Positions 1 to 9,476 of a stretch of 64,000 nt of DNA are shown piece after piece; positions within the stretch are counted from its first letter, which is position 1, and every line of letters begins with the position of its first letter. The notes beneath the pieces were generated by a model that saw only the letters and a program-made list of their open reading frames with translations, searched no databases and had not been told where the DNA came from. A program made the position numbers and the translations under genes. The stretch comes from AP-15 sp963799085 (lineage in GTDB: Bacteria > Pseudomonadota > Alphaproteobacteria > ATCC43930 > CGMCC-115725): positions 22,268 through 86,267 of the forward strand of contig CAWCWA010000025.1 in assembly GCA_963799085.1 (NCBI GenBank), read 5' to 3'.

Positions 1-126
1 CGATGCCGCGAGGCTCGAACCGGCGATGCCACCGCCGACGATCGCCAGATCGCAGTCCGTGTCCTTCTCTCCCGAAAAAGGGGGCCGGGCGCCACCGACC
101 GCGTCAGCTTCGAACCCTGCCGGCAA
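1..126 (-). CDS. FAD-dependent oxidoreductase, N-terminal fragment (cut by window edge)
   Basis: The reverse strand reads a dinucleotide-binding beta-alpha-beta start, CDLAIVGGGIAGSSLAAS, with the GxGxxG fingerprint of FAD or NAD(P) Rossmann folds. In this frame a TGA stop lies just upstream (around 127-129), and the first possible start is TTG at 126; no ATG is present, so the true start is uncertain. Only about 40 residues are visible, so the subfamily and substrate cannot be told. It is divergent from the aminotransferase gene that begins at 238. Confidence 0.5.
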   Translation of the reverse strand, partial: MPAGFEADAVGGARPPFSGEKDTDCDLAIVGGGIAGSSLAAS

Positions 127-237
127 ATGTCAAGTCGGCGCGGCGAGCTCCGGGTCTAGGATGTGCCGCCGATCGGCAAGGCAGCGCCGGACGCCGGATT
201 GGGCTATGGTGCGCCGCGGCTGGGTAGGAGGCTTCCG

Positions 238-1627
238 ATGGCTGACGATGCGAGGGGCCCGCATCAATTTTCGCCGGTCGAGCAGCAGGCGCTCGAGCAT
301 GTGTGGATACACAGCGCGCGCTGGCTCGATCTTGCCGAACGCGACGGGCTCAGGGTCATGGTGCGCGGCGAGGGCTGCCGGCTCTACGACGCGCAGGGCC
401 GCTCCTATCTCGACGGGCTCGCCGGGCTTTATGTCGTCAATGTCGGGCATGGCCGCGCCGAGATCGCCGAGGCGATGGCGAAGCAGGCGCGCGAACTCGC
501 CTATGTCTCCTCGGCGAGCTACACCAACCTCGCCGCCGTGCAACTGGGCGACGTGCTGGCGCGGCTGACACCCGGCGATCTCGACCGGTTCTTTTTCTGC
601 TCCGGCGGTTCCGAGGCGATCGAGAGCGCCATGAAGATCGCCAAGCAGGTGCAGGCGATGCGCGGCTTTCCCAAGCGCTACAAGATCATCGTCCGGCGCG
701 GCGGCTATCACGGCGCGACCTTTGGTGCCATGAGCATCACCTCCTCGCGCAACGAGCGCTTTTTCGGGCCGTTCATGTACGGTGTCAGCTTCGTGCCGTC
801 GCCGAACCGCTACCGTAACGATTTCGAACTCGAGGGCGAAGCGGGCGATCTCGCCTGCGCCGAGGCAATCGCGCAGGAAATCGAGGCGCAGGGCCCCGAC
901 ACGGTGGCGGCGGTGATAGGCGAGCCGATTTCGGCCTCGAATTCGAACCATGTCCCCTCGCCCAGATACTGGCAGCGGGTGCGCGAGATCTGCGACAGGC
1001 ACGGCGTGCTGTTGATCCTCGACGAAGTCATCAACGGCTTCGGCCGCACCGGCAAGATGTTCGCGACCGAGCATTTCGGCGTCGTCCCCGATTTAATGAC
1101 GATGGCGAAGGGTCTCTCCTCGGGCTATGCGCCGATAGCCGCGGTGGCGGTCGGCAGCCGTCTCTATGACGAATTCAAGAAACAGGACGTGGCGCTCGCC
1201 CATCTGCTGACCTTTGGCGGGCAGGCGGTTTCCTGCGCGGCGGCATTGAAGAACATCGAAATCCTGGAGCGCGAGGAACTGCCGCAGCGCGCCGCTGAAC
1301 TGGGCCCGTATCTGCTTGGCCTGCTCGAAGGGCTGCGCGCGGCACCCGACGGTCGGCGACGTGCGCGGCCTGGGGCTTCTCTGCGCCGTCGAAATCGTCA
1401 AGGACAAGGCGACGAAGGAGCCCTTCGGCTGGGGGCCGGCCGCGGCGGCGCATCCGTTCTGCCGCCGGCTCTCCGAACTGATGGAAGCGCGCGGGCTCCT
1501 GACCCGCGTCTTCATGTCGATCCAGTTCTGCCCGCCGCTCGTTGTCAGCCGCGCGGAAATCGACGAGATGGTCGCGATCGTCGACGAGAGCCTCGGGATC
1601 GCCGAGCGAGAATTCGGTTTTGCCTGA
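238..1627 (+). CDS. Class III pyridoxal-phosphate aminotransferase (frameshifted)
   Basis: This is a fold-type I, class III transaminase of the omega-amino acid / beta-alanine-pyruvate type, about 460 residues when the frame is repaired. It has the motif GSEAIESAMK for PLP phosphate contacts, LLILDEVINGFGRTG with the PLP-ring Asp near residue 262, and TMAKGLSSGY with the Schiff-base Lys near residue 291. The start at 238 has an AGGAG site seven bases upstream and is preferred over an ATG at 163. Near 1345 the frame breaks: an extra G in CTGCGCGCGGCACCC moves the reading to frame 2, where PTVGDVRGLGLLCAVEIV continues to the stop. The family signature is intact across the break, so a sequence error is likely. 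An enoyl-CoA hydratase follows 15 bases later, suggesting an operon. Confidence 0.85.
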
Positions 1628-1642
1628 CCCGGTGGAGGAAAA

Positions 1643-2414
1643 ATGGCCTACGAGCATGTACTTGTCGAACGCGAGGACGGCATCGGCATCGTGACGTTGA
1701 ACCGGCCGGACAAGCTCAACGCGATGAACCGGCTGCTGTCGCGCGAATTGCGCGATGCGGTCAAGGCGTTGGACGCCGACGACGAGATCGGCTGCATCGT
1801 TATCACCGGCGCCGGCACGCGCGCCTTTTCCGCCGGCGGCGACATCCACGAGCAGCGCGAGGACGACCGGCGTTTCACGCAAGAGGAACTCGACGCGCGG
1901 CGCGGCCGCGGCGAGCTACGAGATCGCCGCCAGCGCCAAGCCGACGATCGGCATGCTGAACGGCCTCGCCTATGGCGGCGCGGCGGTGCTTGCTTCCTCG
2001 CTCGACATGAGGGTCGGCTGCGAGGACACGAAGTTCCGCTTTCTCGCCGCCGCCTACGGTCGGATCAACAGCACCTGGACCTTGCCGAACCAGGTCGGCT
2101 GGCCGATCGCCAAGGAGCTGCTGTTCACCGCGCGCGTCGTCGAGGCCGAGGAAGCCTACCGCATCGGCCTTCTGAACCATCTCGTGCCGCGCGCCCAATT
2201 GCGCGAAAAGACGATGGAAATCGCCCGCATGATCGCCGGCAACAACCGCGCCGCAGTGATCGGCGTCAAGGCGCTGATGTTGAAGCAGATGGCGCAGAAT
2301 TTGGAGGAGCAGTACGAGGAAGAGCGCCACTACACGACGCATGTCGTGCGCGGTGCGCGCGCCGAGGAAGCTTTCCCCGAATTCATCGCGCGGCGCGGCC
2401 GGCCGCTCGCCTGA
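1643..2414 (+). CDS. Enoyl-CoA hydratase/isomerase family protein (frameshifted)
   Basis: A crotonase-fold protein of about 257 residues acting on a CoA thioester. The N-terminal part has VTLNRPDKLNAMNRLLSREL and the first oxyanion-hole segment AFSAGGDIHE; the second is GLAYGGAAVLASSLDMRVG. The usual catalytic Glu region reads AYGRINSTWTLPNQVGW, so hydratase chemistry is not certain. The start has a TGGAGG site eight bases upstream. The frame breaks near 1902, where one extra base in CGGCGCGGCCGCGG interrupts an Arg-Arg-Ala-Ala-Ala-Ser stretch; frame 3 then carries the rest to 2414. It sits between a transaminase and a peptidase in the same direction, which points to amino-acid or beta-amino-acid breakdown. 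Confidence 0.85.
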
Positions 2415-2420
2415 CGCGCC

Positions 2421-4394
2421 ATGCCGCAAGCGAAAACCGCCGCCTATGGTTCCTGGGCTTCGCCGATCACCTCCGACCTGATCGTCGCCGCCTCGATCGG
2501 GCTTGGTGAGATCCTGCTCGACGGCGAGGATGTGTACTGGCTCGAAAGCCGGCCGCAGGAAGGCGGGCGCTCGGTCCTGGTGCGGCGCGCCCCGGACGGC
2601 AATATCGCAGACGTCACCCCGCCGCCCGCTTCCGGCGCGACCTTCAGTGTGCGAACCCGGGTCCATGAATACGGCGGCGGCGCCTATCTCGGCGCCGGCG
2701 GCACGGTCTATTTTAGCAACGATCTCGACCAGCGGCTTTATCGCCAGGACCACGGCGGGGAGCCCATCGCGATCACCCCCGAACCGGGTCTGCCGCGCGG
2801 CCTGCGCTATGCCGATGGTGTGATCGACGCGGCGCGCGGCCGCATGATCTGGGTGCGCGAGGACCACACGACCGGGGCGGCCGAGGCGGTCAACGCCCTG
2901 GTCGAGATCCCGCTCGATCCCGGCAAGGCGCAGCGGGTTTTGCAGGTGGGCGCCGATTTTTACGCAGCGCCCCGGCTCAGTCCCGACGGCGGCCGGCTCG
3001 CCTGGCTCGAATGGAACCATCCGAGCATGCCGTGGATCGGCTGCCAGCTCTGGGAGGGCGAGCTCGGCGACGACGGCGGCATCGCCCGAAAACGCCTCGT
3101 CGCCGGCGGCGAGGACGAATCGATCTTTCAGCCGGAATGGTCGCCCGACGGCGTCCTCTATTTCGTGTCCGACCGTGCCCAACCCGGCGTCGAGGGCCGC
3201 TGGTGGAACCTTTGCCGCGCCGGCGCCGGCGGGCCAGAGCCGGTCTGCCCGATGGCGGCGGAATTCGGCCGACCGCAATGGGGCTTTCGCATGTCGGCCT
3301 ACGCGTTCGAGAGCGGGCGAAGGCTGATATGCAGCTACATCGAGAACGGCCTGCACCGCCTGGCCAAGATCGATCCGGGCTCGGGCCAATTGGAGCCGAT
3401 TGCGACCTCCTCGCAGGACATCTCCTCGGTGCGCGCGGCGGGCGGCAAGGTCTATTTCCGCGGCGGTTCGCCGACGAGCCCGCCGGCCATCATCGAGCGA
3501 GACCTCGCTTCGGGCGGCGAGACGGTGCTGAGATCGTCGACAAGCCTCGATGTCGAAGCCTATCGGGGCTACATCTCGGCGGCGGAGCCCGTGACCTTCG
3601 ACACCGAGGGTGGGCTCCACGCCTACGGCCTCTTCTATCCGCCGCGCAACTGCGATTTCATTGGACCCGAGGGGCAATTGCCACCGCTTTTGGTGCATTG
3701 CCACGGCGGTCCGACTGCCGCCGCATCGCCGACGCTCAGCTGGGGCACGCAATATTGGACGAGCCGCGGCTTTGCCGTTCTCGACGTGAATTACGGCGGC
3801 AGCACCGGCTACGGCCGCGAATTCCGGCTCCGGCTGCAAGGCAATTGGGGTGTGGTCGACGTCGCCGACTGCGTCAATGGCGCGCGTCATCTGGCCGAGG
3901 TCCGCCATGCGGTCGATCCCGAGCGCTGGGCGATCAGCGGCGGCAGTGCCGGCGGGTTCACGACCCTGGCGGTGCTGACCTTTCGCAAGGAATTCAAGAC
4001 CGGCGCCAGTTATTACGGCGTCAGCGATCTCGAAGCGCTGGCCAAGGACACGCACAAATTCGAATCCCGCTACCTCGACGGGCTGATCGGGCCCTATCCC
4101 GAACGGCGCGACCTCTATGTCGCGCGCTCGCCATTGCACAGCGCCAGGTTGCTGTCGGCGCCGGTCGCATTCTTTCAGGGGGCGGAGGACCGCGTGGTGC
4201 CGCCGCAGCAGGCAGAGGCGATGGTCGAGGCCTTGCGCCGGCGCAACATCCCCTCACTCTACCTGTTGTTCGACGGCGAGCAGCACGGCTTTCGCCGCGC
4301 CGATAACATCAAGCGCGCGCTCGACGCCGAACTCTATTTCTATTCAACCTTCCTGACCGGCGAACGCCTCGAATTCCCGGTCCCGCCCCACTGA
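2421..4394 (+). CDS. S9 family serine peptidase (prolyl oligopeptidase / acylaminoacyl-peptidase type)
   Basis: An intact 657-residue protein. The first about 380 residues contain WD40-like or beta-propeller repeats (for example SPDGGRLAWLEWNHPSMPW and EWSPDGVLYFVSD), followed by an alpha/beta-hydrolase domain. The hydrolase domain has HCHGGPT for the oxyanion hole, the nucleophile elbow GGSAGG with Ser near residue 509, Asp near 590 in AEDRVVPP and His near 622 in GEQHGF. This family cleaves short peptides in the cytoplasm; no signal peptide is seen. The gene starts six bases after the enoyl-CoA hydratase stop and is probably co-transcribed with it. The exact peptide preference cannot be read from sequence. 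Confidence 0.88.
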   Translation: MPQAKTAAYGSWASPITSDLIVAASIGLGEILLDGEDVYWLESRPQEGGRSVLVRRAPDGNIADVTPPPASGATFSVRTRVHEYGGGAYLGAGGTVYFSNDLDQRLYRQDHGGEPIAITPEPGLPRGLRYADGVIDAARGRMIWVREDHTTGAAEAVNALVEIPLDPGKAQRVLQVGADFYAAPRLSPDGGRLAWLEWNHPSMPWIGCQLWEGELGDDGGIARKRLVAGGEDESIFQPEWSPDGVLYFVSDRAQPGVEGRWWNLCRAGAGGPEPVCPMAAEFGRPQWGFRMSAYAFESGRRLICSYIENGLHRLAKIDPGSGQLEPIATSSQDISSVRAAGGKVYFRGGSPTSPPAIIERDLASGGETVLRSSTSLDVEAYRGYISAAEPVTFDTEGGLHAYGLFYPPRNCDFIGPEGQLPPLLVHCHGGPTAAASPTLSWGTQYWTSRGFAVLDVNYGGSTGYGREFRLRLQGNWGVVDVADCVNGARHLAEVRHAVDPERWAISGGSAGGFTTLAVLTFRKEFKTGASYYGVSDLEALAKDTHKFESRYLDGLIGPYPERRDLYVARSPLHSARLLSAPVAFFQGAEDRVVPPQQAEAMVEALRRRNIPSLYLLFDGEQHGFRRADNIKRALDAELYFYSTFLTGERLEFPVPPH

Positions 4395-4400
4395 ACGCCG

Positions 4401-4506
4401 TTTGCTGTTTCTGCTGTTATTTGCAACGAATTTACAGCAGATCGCATCCGATGAGATCGCCAAAGTCGCAATATGGCATGTGATTGTGGCAATTTTACCG
4501 ACGGCG
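4401..4506 (+). repeat. Composite dispersed repeat, copy 1
   Basis: Two conserved blocks flank a variable middle. Block A (4401-4439) starts TTTGCTGTTTCTGCTGTT and contains an imperfect inverted repeat, GCTGTTATTT facing AATTTACAGC. Block B (4478-4506) contains the shared string ATTGTGGCAATTTT. The same two blocks in the same order occur at 32675-32795 on this strand and at 21971-22115 on the other strand. All three copies are intergenic. Confidence 0.7.
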
Positions 4507-4569
4507 GCGAGGCTCAGCTCACTTGCGGATCGCGTTGCTGCCGACCGACCGGCGATGGGGAGAGCGTTA

Positions 4570-5115
4570 ATGGCCGATGACTTCGAAACCTGCCTCGCCT
4601 TCGCGCTGCGCGAGGAAGGCGGTTATGTCGATGACCCGGCCGACCCGGGCGGGGCGACCAATATGGGCGTCACCTTGGCGACCTATCGCCAGTGGTCTGA
4701 CAATCCTGACCTCGGCGCGGTGCAGGTCCAGGACATGACGGAGCGAACCGCAAGGGCGATCTACCGGTCGCTCTACTGGAACCCATTGCGGGCCGACGCT
4801 CTGCCGGCGGGCGTCGATCTGAGCGTCTTCGATATGGGCGTTAACGCCGGGATCTGGGGATCGGCCCGGATACTGCAGCAATGCCTGGGATTTACCGGGG
4901 AAGAGGTCGACGGCTCCGTCGGTCCCGAAACTCTCGCGGCCGTGGCAAAGCGCAATCCACGAACCCTGATCGATGATCTGGCCGACCGGCAGGCGGCCTA
5001 TTATCGATCGCTGGTCGACTTCCCGAGCTTCGGCAGGGGTTGGCTCAATCGCACCCAAGCACGCCGGAACGCCGCCTTGGCGATGATCGCACAAGCGCGC
5101 CCGACCGAGGTCTGA
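4570..5115 (+). CDS. Glycoside hydrolase family 108-type N-acetylmuramidase (lysozyme-like)
   Basis: About 181 residues. The N-terminal motif ALREEGGYVDDPADPGG carries the Glu that serves as catalytic acid in family GH108 muramidases (TtsA/ZliS type), followed by GGATNMGVTLATY and a C-terminal peptidoglycan-binding-like half with FDMGVNAGIWGSARILQQCL. The start at 4570 is chosen over the in-frame 4402 because GGGGAG lies eight bases upstream and the family begins near this Met; the 4402 extension only translates the dispersed repeat. No signal peptide is present, as is common for family members released by holins or dedicated export. Such genes occur in prophages and in secretion loci, but no other phage genes are seen here. 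Confidence 0.8.
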   Translation: MADDFETCLAFALREEGGYVDDPADPGGATNMGVTLATYRQWSDNPDLGAVQVQDMTERTARAIYRSLYWNPLRADALPAGVDLSVFDMGVNAGIWGSARILQQCLGFTGEEVDGSVGPETLAAVAKRNPRTLIDDLADRQAAYYRSLVDFPSFGRGWLNRTQARRNAALAMIAQARPTEV

Positions 5116-5271
5116 CGGTCGCGCGGCCGTTTCGCTGGAAATCGGGGAAGCGAGTTCACCGACAAATCGTCGCCGGGCTGCGGCCTGGACGCGCGGCTTT
5201 GGCGGACGCATTCTTTCGCCTTGGCGGGCCGGATCAGCAGCACACCGACCGGCCAGCGGGAGAAAAACACG

Positions 5272-6403
5272 ATGAGAATCGGCCTCTTCTACCAGATCCA
5301 GGTGCCCAAGCCCTGGACCGCGTCGAGCGAGTCGCAGCGCATCTACGAGGCGCTCGAACAGATCCCCTATGCCGAGGAGCAGGGCTTCGACAGCGTATGG
5401 TTTTCCGAGCATCACTTCCGCCCGGTGTGGTCGCACAACAGCGCCCCCGATTTGACCCTCGCGGCGGTCAGCCAGCACACGAGCCGCATCCGTCTCGGGA
5501 TCGGGGTCGTCTTGGCGCCGATCCACCATCCGCTGCATGTCGCCGCGCGCATGGCGACGCTCGACATTCTGAGCAAGGGGCGGGTCGATGTCGGGCTCGG
5601 CCGCACCGGCTATCCCTATCAGCTCACACCGTACGGCAGCGACCTGCAGGACACGCGCGGCATGTGGCAGGAATTCGCCGATGTGCTGCCGCGCATCTGG
5701 ACCCAGGAGGAAATCTCCTATGACGGCCGATATTACCATATCCCGCGCCGCGAGGTATTGCCGAAGCCGTTGCAGCGCCCGCATCCGCCGTTGTGGTCGG
5801 CAGCCGGCAGCGACGAGACCGCACTCCTCGCCGGCAATCTCGGGATGGGCGGGCTGTTCGGCAGCGAGGGCGGTCCCGACCGCGTGCGCGAACTGATGGC
5901 GATCTACCACGAGGCGCTGGAATCGGCGCCGAGAAATGGCGGCTCGGCGCCGCGCGCGGCACTGATGACCGCCGGCTACTGCCACGAAGACCCGGAGGTC
6001 GCGACCCGCCGCGGCACCGAACTCGTCGGCTGGTATATCGAACAGCAGCGCGAGCGCGCGCGTCTCGTATGGCGCGACTACGATCCCTGCGACAGTGCCG
6101 CCCGATTACCGCGGCTATTACGCGCGCGATCAGCGTCTCGCCGCCGGGCCGCATCCGGGCGAGCCCACCCCCGCGGAGGTGTGTGAGGAGGGTACGAGGT
6201 TCTGCGTCGGCACGCCCGCCGAATGCATCCGATTTCTCGAACTATACGAGGCGCTCGGCATCGAGGAAGTGATCCTGCTGTGCGCGGTCGGTCCCGCAGA
6301 GCATCAGGAGGTCATGCATACGCTGCGCCTTTTCGGCGAGGAGATCATCCCGCATTTCCACCGGCGCGAGACGCGCGCGCCGGCGCGGCAGGCATCGGCA
6401 TAG
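5272..6403 (+). CDS. LLM-class flavin-dependent oxidoreductase 1 (frameshifted)
   Basis: A bacterial luciferase-like TIM-barrel monooxygenase of about 377 residues. Characteristic segments are MRIGLFYQIQVPKPW at the start, FDSVWFSEHHF for the flavin-site His, RIRLGIGVVLAPIHHPLHVA, and LSKGRVDVGLGRTGYP. The family uses reduced FMN or F420 from a separate reductase. GGGAGAAA lies seven bases before the ATG at 5272. The frame breaks near 6090, where an apparent extra T in CCCTGCGAC shifts reading from DYDP to PPDYRGYYARDQRL. The C-terminal TPAECIRFLELYEALGIEEV is typical of the family. It is the first of five such enzymes within 13 kb; the substrate is unknown. Confidence 0.82.
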
Positions 6404-6489
6404 CGAAGGCCGCCGGCGACGCTATCGGATGCGCGCCTCTTCCCGCCTTTACGAGGGCGGATTGCTGCTCGGCTCTCTGCTGCTGCCCG

Positions 6490-7545
6490 TCAATGGAATT
6501 GCGGCTTTACCTTCTCGCACATCAATTGCAGCGATTTCAGGACCCGCTGGTTCGGGATCTTGGTGCCGCAGTTCATCTCGGCGAGGATGCCGTCGAGGCC
6601 TAATTCCTCCTTCAGCCCCATCAGCCGGTCGGTCACCTGCTCCGGCGTGCCGACAATGATCTTGTCGCGCAACGCCTCGTCATAGCTGATCGTCTGCAGT
6701 CGCCGGCCGCGCGCCGCCCGGTCCTCGATCGCCCGCACGCCGGCGCGGGTCGCCGAATCCTCGAGCCGCTCGCCGAGATAGCGGTAGAAATACATGATGC
6801 TCTCTTCGGGCTCAGCGCGGGCCTGCGCCGCGGTCTCGGCGATATAGACGGGGGCCCGCAGAAAGACCTTGCCCTCGCCCGGATGACCCGCCGCCTTGTA
6901 CGCCTCGCGGTATGCCTTGATGTTCGGCGCCAGCTCCGAGAGCGTGCCGAGGCGGACCGCGACGAAGACGCCGTGGCCGAGCGCGCCGATCGCCGGGAAG
7001 GTGTCGGGGCTGTTGGCGGCGATGCGGATTTCGGGCCACGGCTTCTGATAGGGCTTCGGGGTCAGCCGGACATTTTCGAACTTGTAGTACTTGCCGGAAT
7101 AGGAGAACGAGTCCTCGGTCCAGGCGCGCTTCAGGATGTCGAGCGTTTCGGCGAAGCGCTCGCGGCTCTCGCCATAAGGCACGCCATAGGCTTCGTAGGT
7201 GCGGGGAAAACCGCTGCGGCCGACGCCGAAGATCAGCCTGCCATGGCTGATCTGGTCGACGGTGGCGGCTTCCTCGCCGACGCGCAGCGGGTGGCACAGC
7301 GGCAGCACCTGGACGCCGGTGCCGATCTTGATGCTCTTGGTGCGGGCGGCGATCGCTGCGGCGATTGTCAGCGGCACCGCACAGACCGAACGCTCCGGCG
7401 CGACGTGGATTTCGGCGAGCCACATCGCGTCGAGCCCCCATTTCTCGGCGGCGTCGACCTGCGCGAACGACTTGGCGAAAGCCGCTTCCTGGCTCGTCCC
7501 GGCCGGGCATTGAAACTCGTGGAACATGCCGAATTCGAACGCCAT
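6490..7545 (-). CDS. LLM-class flavin-dependent oxidoreductase 2
   Basis: An intact 351-residue luciferase-like protein. It shows LDAMWLAEIHVAPE, IKIGTGVQVLPLCHPLRVGE, QISHGRLIFGVGRSGFPRTY, and the C-terminal VGTPEQVTDRLMGLKEELGLDGI. These are the usual flavin- and phosphate-binding stretches of the family. The start at 7545 has a GGGAGAAA site. It converges with the gene ending at 6403 and diverges from the one beginning at 7770. Likely a flavin monooxygenase supplied with reduced flavin by a separate reductase; the substrate cannot be inferred. Confidence 0.85.
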   Translation of the reverse strand: MAFEFGMFHEFQCPAGTSQEAAFAKSFAQVDAAEKWGLDAMWLAEIHVAPERSVCAVPLTIAAAIAARTKSIKIGTGVQVLPLCHPLRVGEEAATVDQISHGRLIFGVGRSGFPRTYEAYGVPYGESRERFAETLDILKRAWTEDSFSYSGKYYKFENVRLTPKPYQKPWPEIRIAANSPDTFPAIGALGHGVFVAVRLGTLSELAPNIKAYREAYKAAGHPGEGKVFLRAPVYIAETAAQARAEPEESIMYFYRYLGERLEDSATRAGVRAIEDRAARGRRLQTISYDEALRDKIIVGTPEQVTDRLMGLKEELGLDGILAEMNCGTKIPNQRVLKSLQLMCEKVKPQFH

Positions 7546-7769
7546 TCCTTTTTCTCCCTCTCACCTGGCCGCGGCGCCGCGATTGCCGTTGCGCAATCCG
7601 TTCAGCTTAGAAGCGATGGCTGGGCGGCGCCAGTCCCGAAATCCTCGGCCGGCGGCCGCGGTGCGTGCTCGACGGCGTGATCAAAAAACCCGCACCCATG
7701 GCTTGATTTGTGGCAGAGTTTCGCGGCGCGGATTTCGAGTGCCGCGCAACGCCGGAGACGGAGAAACCG

Positions 7770-9013
7770 ATGCAATTAATGTACTTCACCGAGCAGCCGA
7801 TGTCGGCCTATCCGGCCCAGACGGGCCTGGAGTTCGGGGCCACGGCGCTGATGTTCTCCAACAAGTATTTCGACCCGGTCGCCGGCAGCCGGCTCTATAA
7901 CGAATATCTCGAGCATTACATCTACGCCGAGGAGATGGGCATCGAAGGCTTCATGCTGAACGAGCACCACAACGCGCCGTTCTGCATGCAGGCCAAATGC
8001 AACATCTTCGCCTCGATCCTCGCCGCGGTGACCAAGGAGGCGAAGATCGTCCTCCTCGGCAATCCGCTGCCGCTGGCCGAGAACCCGGTGCGGCTCGCCG
8101 AGGAACTGGCGATGATCGACATGATCTCGAAGGGCCGGCTGGTCTCGGGCTTTGTCCGCGGCGGCGGCCAGGAGCAGCTTGCCGCCGGCGTCAACCCCGC
8201 CTTCAACCGCGAGCGCTTTCAGGAGGCGCACGATCTGATCGTCGCGGCCTGGACGCGGCGAGGGCCCGTTCCGCTGGGAGGGCACGCACTACCAGCACCG
8301 CGTCGTCAACCCGTGGGCGGTGCCGTTGCAGAAGCCGCATCCGCGCGTCTGGATCCCGGGCGTGATCAGCATCGAGACGATCATCTGGGCGGCGCAGCAC
8401 GGCTATCCCTATATCGCGCTCAACACGCCGGTCGAGCGGACCAAGCAGATCTGGCAGATCTACGACAACGCGGCGGCCGAGGCGGGGTTCACCGCCGGGC
8501 CCGACTATCACGGGCTGCTGAAGCAGATCCATGTCGCCGAGACCGAGGAGAAGGCGATCGAGAACGCGCGCCAGTTCATGTGGATGCAGGGCGAATTCAC
8601 CGGTCTGGCGCATCCGGTGTGGAGCACGCCCTCGGGCTACGGCAGCCCGGAGAACCGCCGCGCCTTTGTCGAATTCGCCACCGGCCGGTCGAAGAACCCG
8701 CGCTACCGCCCGGCGCTGGAAAAGCAGCTCGAAGAGCTGATGATCATCGCCGGCACGCCAAAGCAGGTGATCGCCAAATTGCGCATCCTGTTGGAAGAGA
8801 CGCGGCCCGGCATCCTCGCCTTCTGGGGGAATGACGGCACGTGTCACGCACCAGGACGCCAAGACCTGCATCCGCCTCCTGGGCCAGGAGGTGTTCCCGG
8901 CGGTGCGCGAGATGGCCAAGGAATTCGACCTCAAGAGCCCGTTCGAGACGAACCAGCCGGTCAGCGTCGATTACATGCAGAACCTGACCCCGGTGCGCGC
9001 GGCCGCCGAATAG
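7770..9013 (+). CDS. LLM-class flavin-dependent oxidoreductase 3 (two frameshifts)
   Basis: About 414 residues after repair, longer than its two neighbours. The N-terminal third has MQLMYFTEQPMSAYP, GIEGFMLNEHHNAP and ISKGRLVSGFVRGGGQE. The first break, near 8263, has an extra base in ACGCGGCGAGGG; frame 1 then gives EGPFRWEGTHYQHRVVN and KPHPRVWIPGVISIETI. The second break, near 8845, is in GACGGCACGTGTC, after which frame 2 reads THQDAKTCIRLLGQEVFPAV to the stop. The start at 7770 follows GGAGACGGAG and is preferred to an upstream start at 7710. Members with this N-terminus are annotated only as LLM-class FMN-dependent oxidoreductases. Confidence 0.8.
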
Positions 9014-9082
9014 GGCAGGGCTCATTTCCGTGACGGCTGGCGCTGCCGCCGGCCGTTGCCGATATCTTTGTGGAGCGCGCTC

Positions 9083-9475
9083 ATGCCGTCGATCGTCGGT
9101 ACCTGGAAGCTCGTGCGCGCGACCGCGCGGGACGCGGCGGGCAATTTGCTTCCTTCGCCCTACGGCCAGCAGGGGATGGGGCGGGTCGTCTTTACCGAGG
9201 GCGGGCGGATGATGTCGGTCGTCTGCGACGGCCGGCCCGATTTGCCCGCCGGCGCCAGCCGCGACTACAGCTCCTATTGCGGCAACTACACCTGCGACGG
9301 CGCCCGGCTCGTCACCCGGGTCGACGCCGCCTCGGACCCGAGCCGGATCGGCAGCGACCAGGTCCGCGGCGTGCGTTTCGAGGGCGAATTGCTGGTCCTG
9401 ACGCCGCCGGCGCGCGGGTCGGGCGACGCGGCGGAACACCGAGAGATCACCTGGGAACGCATCGCCCCCGAATAG
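9083..9475 (+). CDS. Lipocalin-like domain protein
   Basis: About 130 residues beginning MPSIVGTWKLVRATARD, the GTWKL signature of the small lipocalin-like family (Lipocalin_5 type). Beta-rich segments follow: GRVVFTEGGRMMSVV, SSYCGNYTCDGARLVTRVD and RGVRFEGELLVLTPP. No signal peptide is seen. The ATG at 9083 fits the family N-terminus; an in-frame TTG at 9056 is possible but less likely. It follows the LLM enzyme in the same direction by 69 bases. Proteins of this group probably bind small hydrophobic ligands and are often next to catabolic or polyketide-type enzymes; no specific role can be given. Confidence 0.7.
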   Translation: MPSIVGTWKLVRATARDAAGNLLPSPYGQQGMGRVVFTEGGRMMSVVCDGRPDLPAGASRDYSSYCGNYTCDGARLVTRVDAASDPSRIGSDQVRGVRFEGELLVLTPPARGSGDAAEHREITWERIAPE

Positions 9476-9476
9476 G

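Noticed and set aside
130..1074. Long reverse-strand ORFs opposite the aminotransferase and similar shadows across the window
   Set aside because: They have Arg/Ala-rich, low-information translations without family motifs, as expected opposite GC-rich coding sequence.
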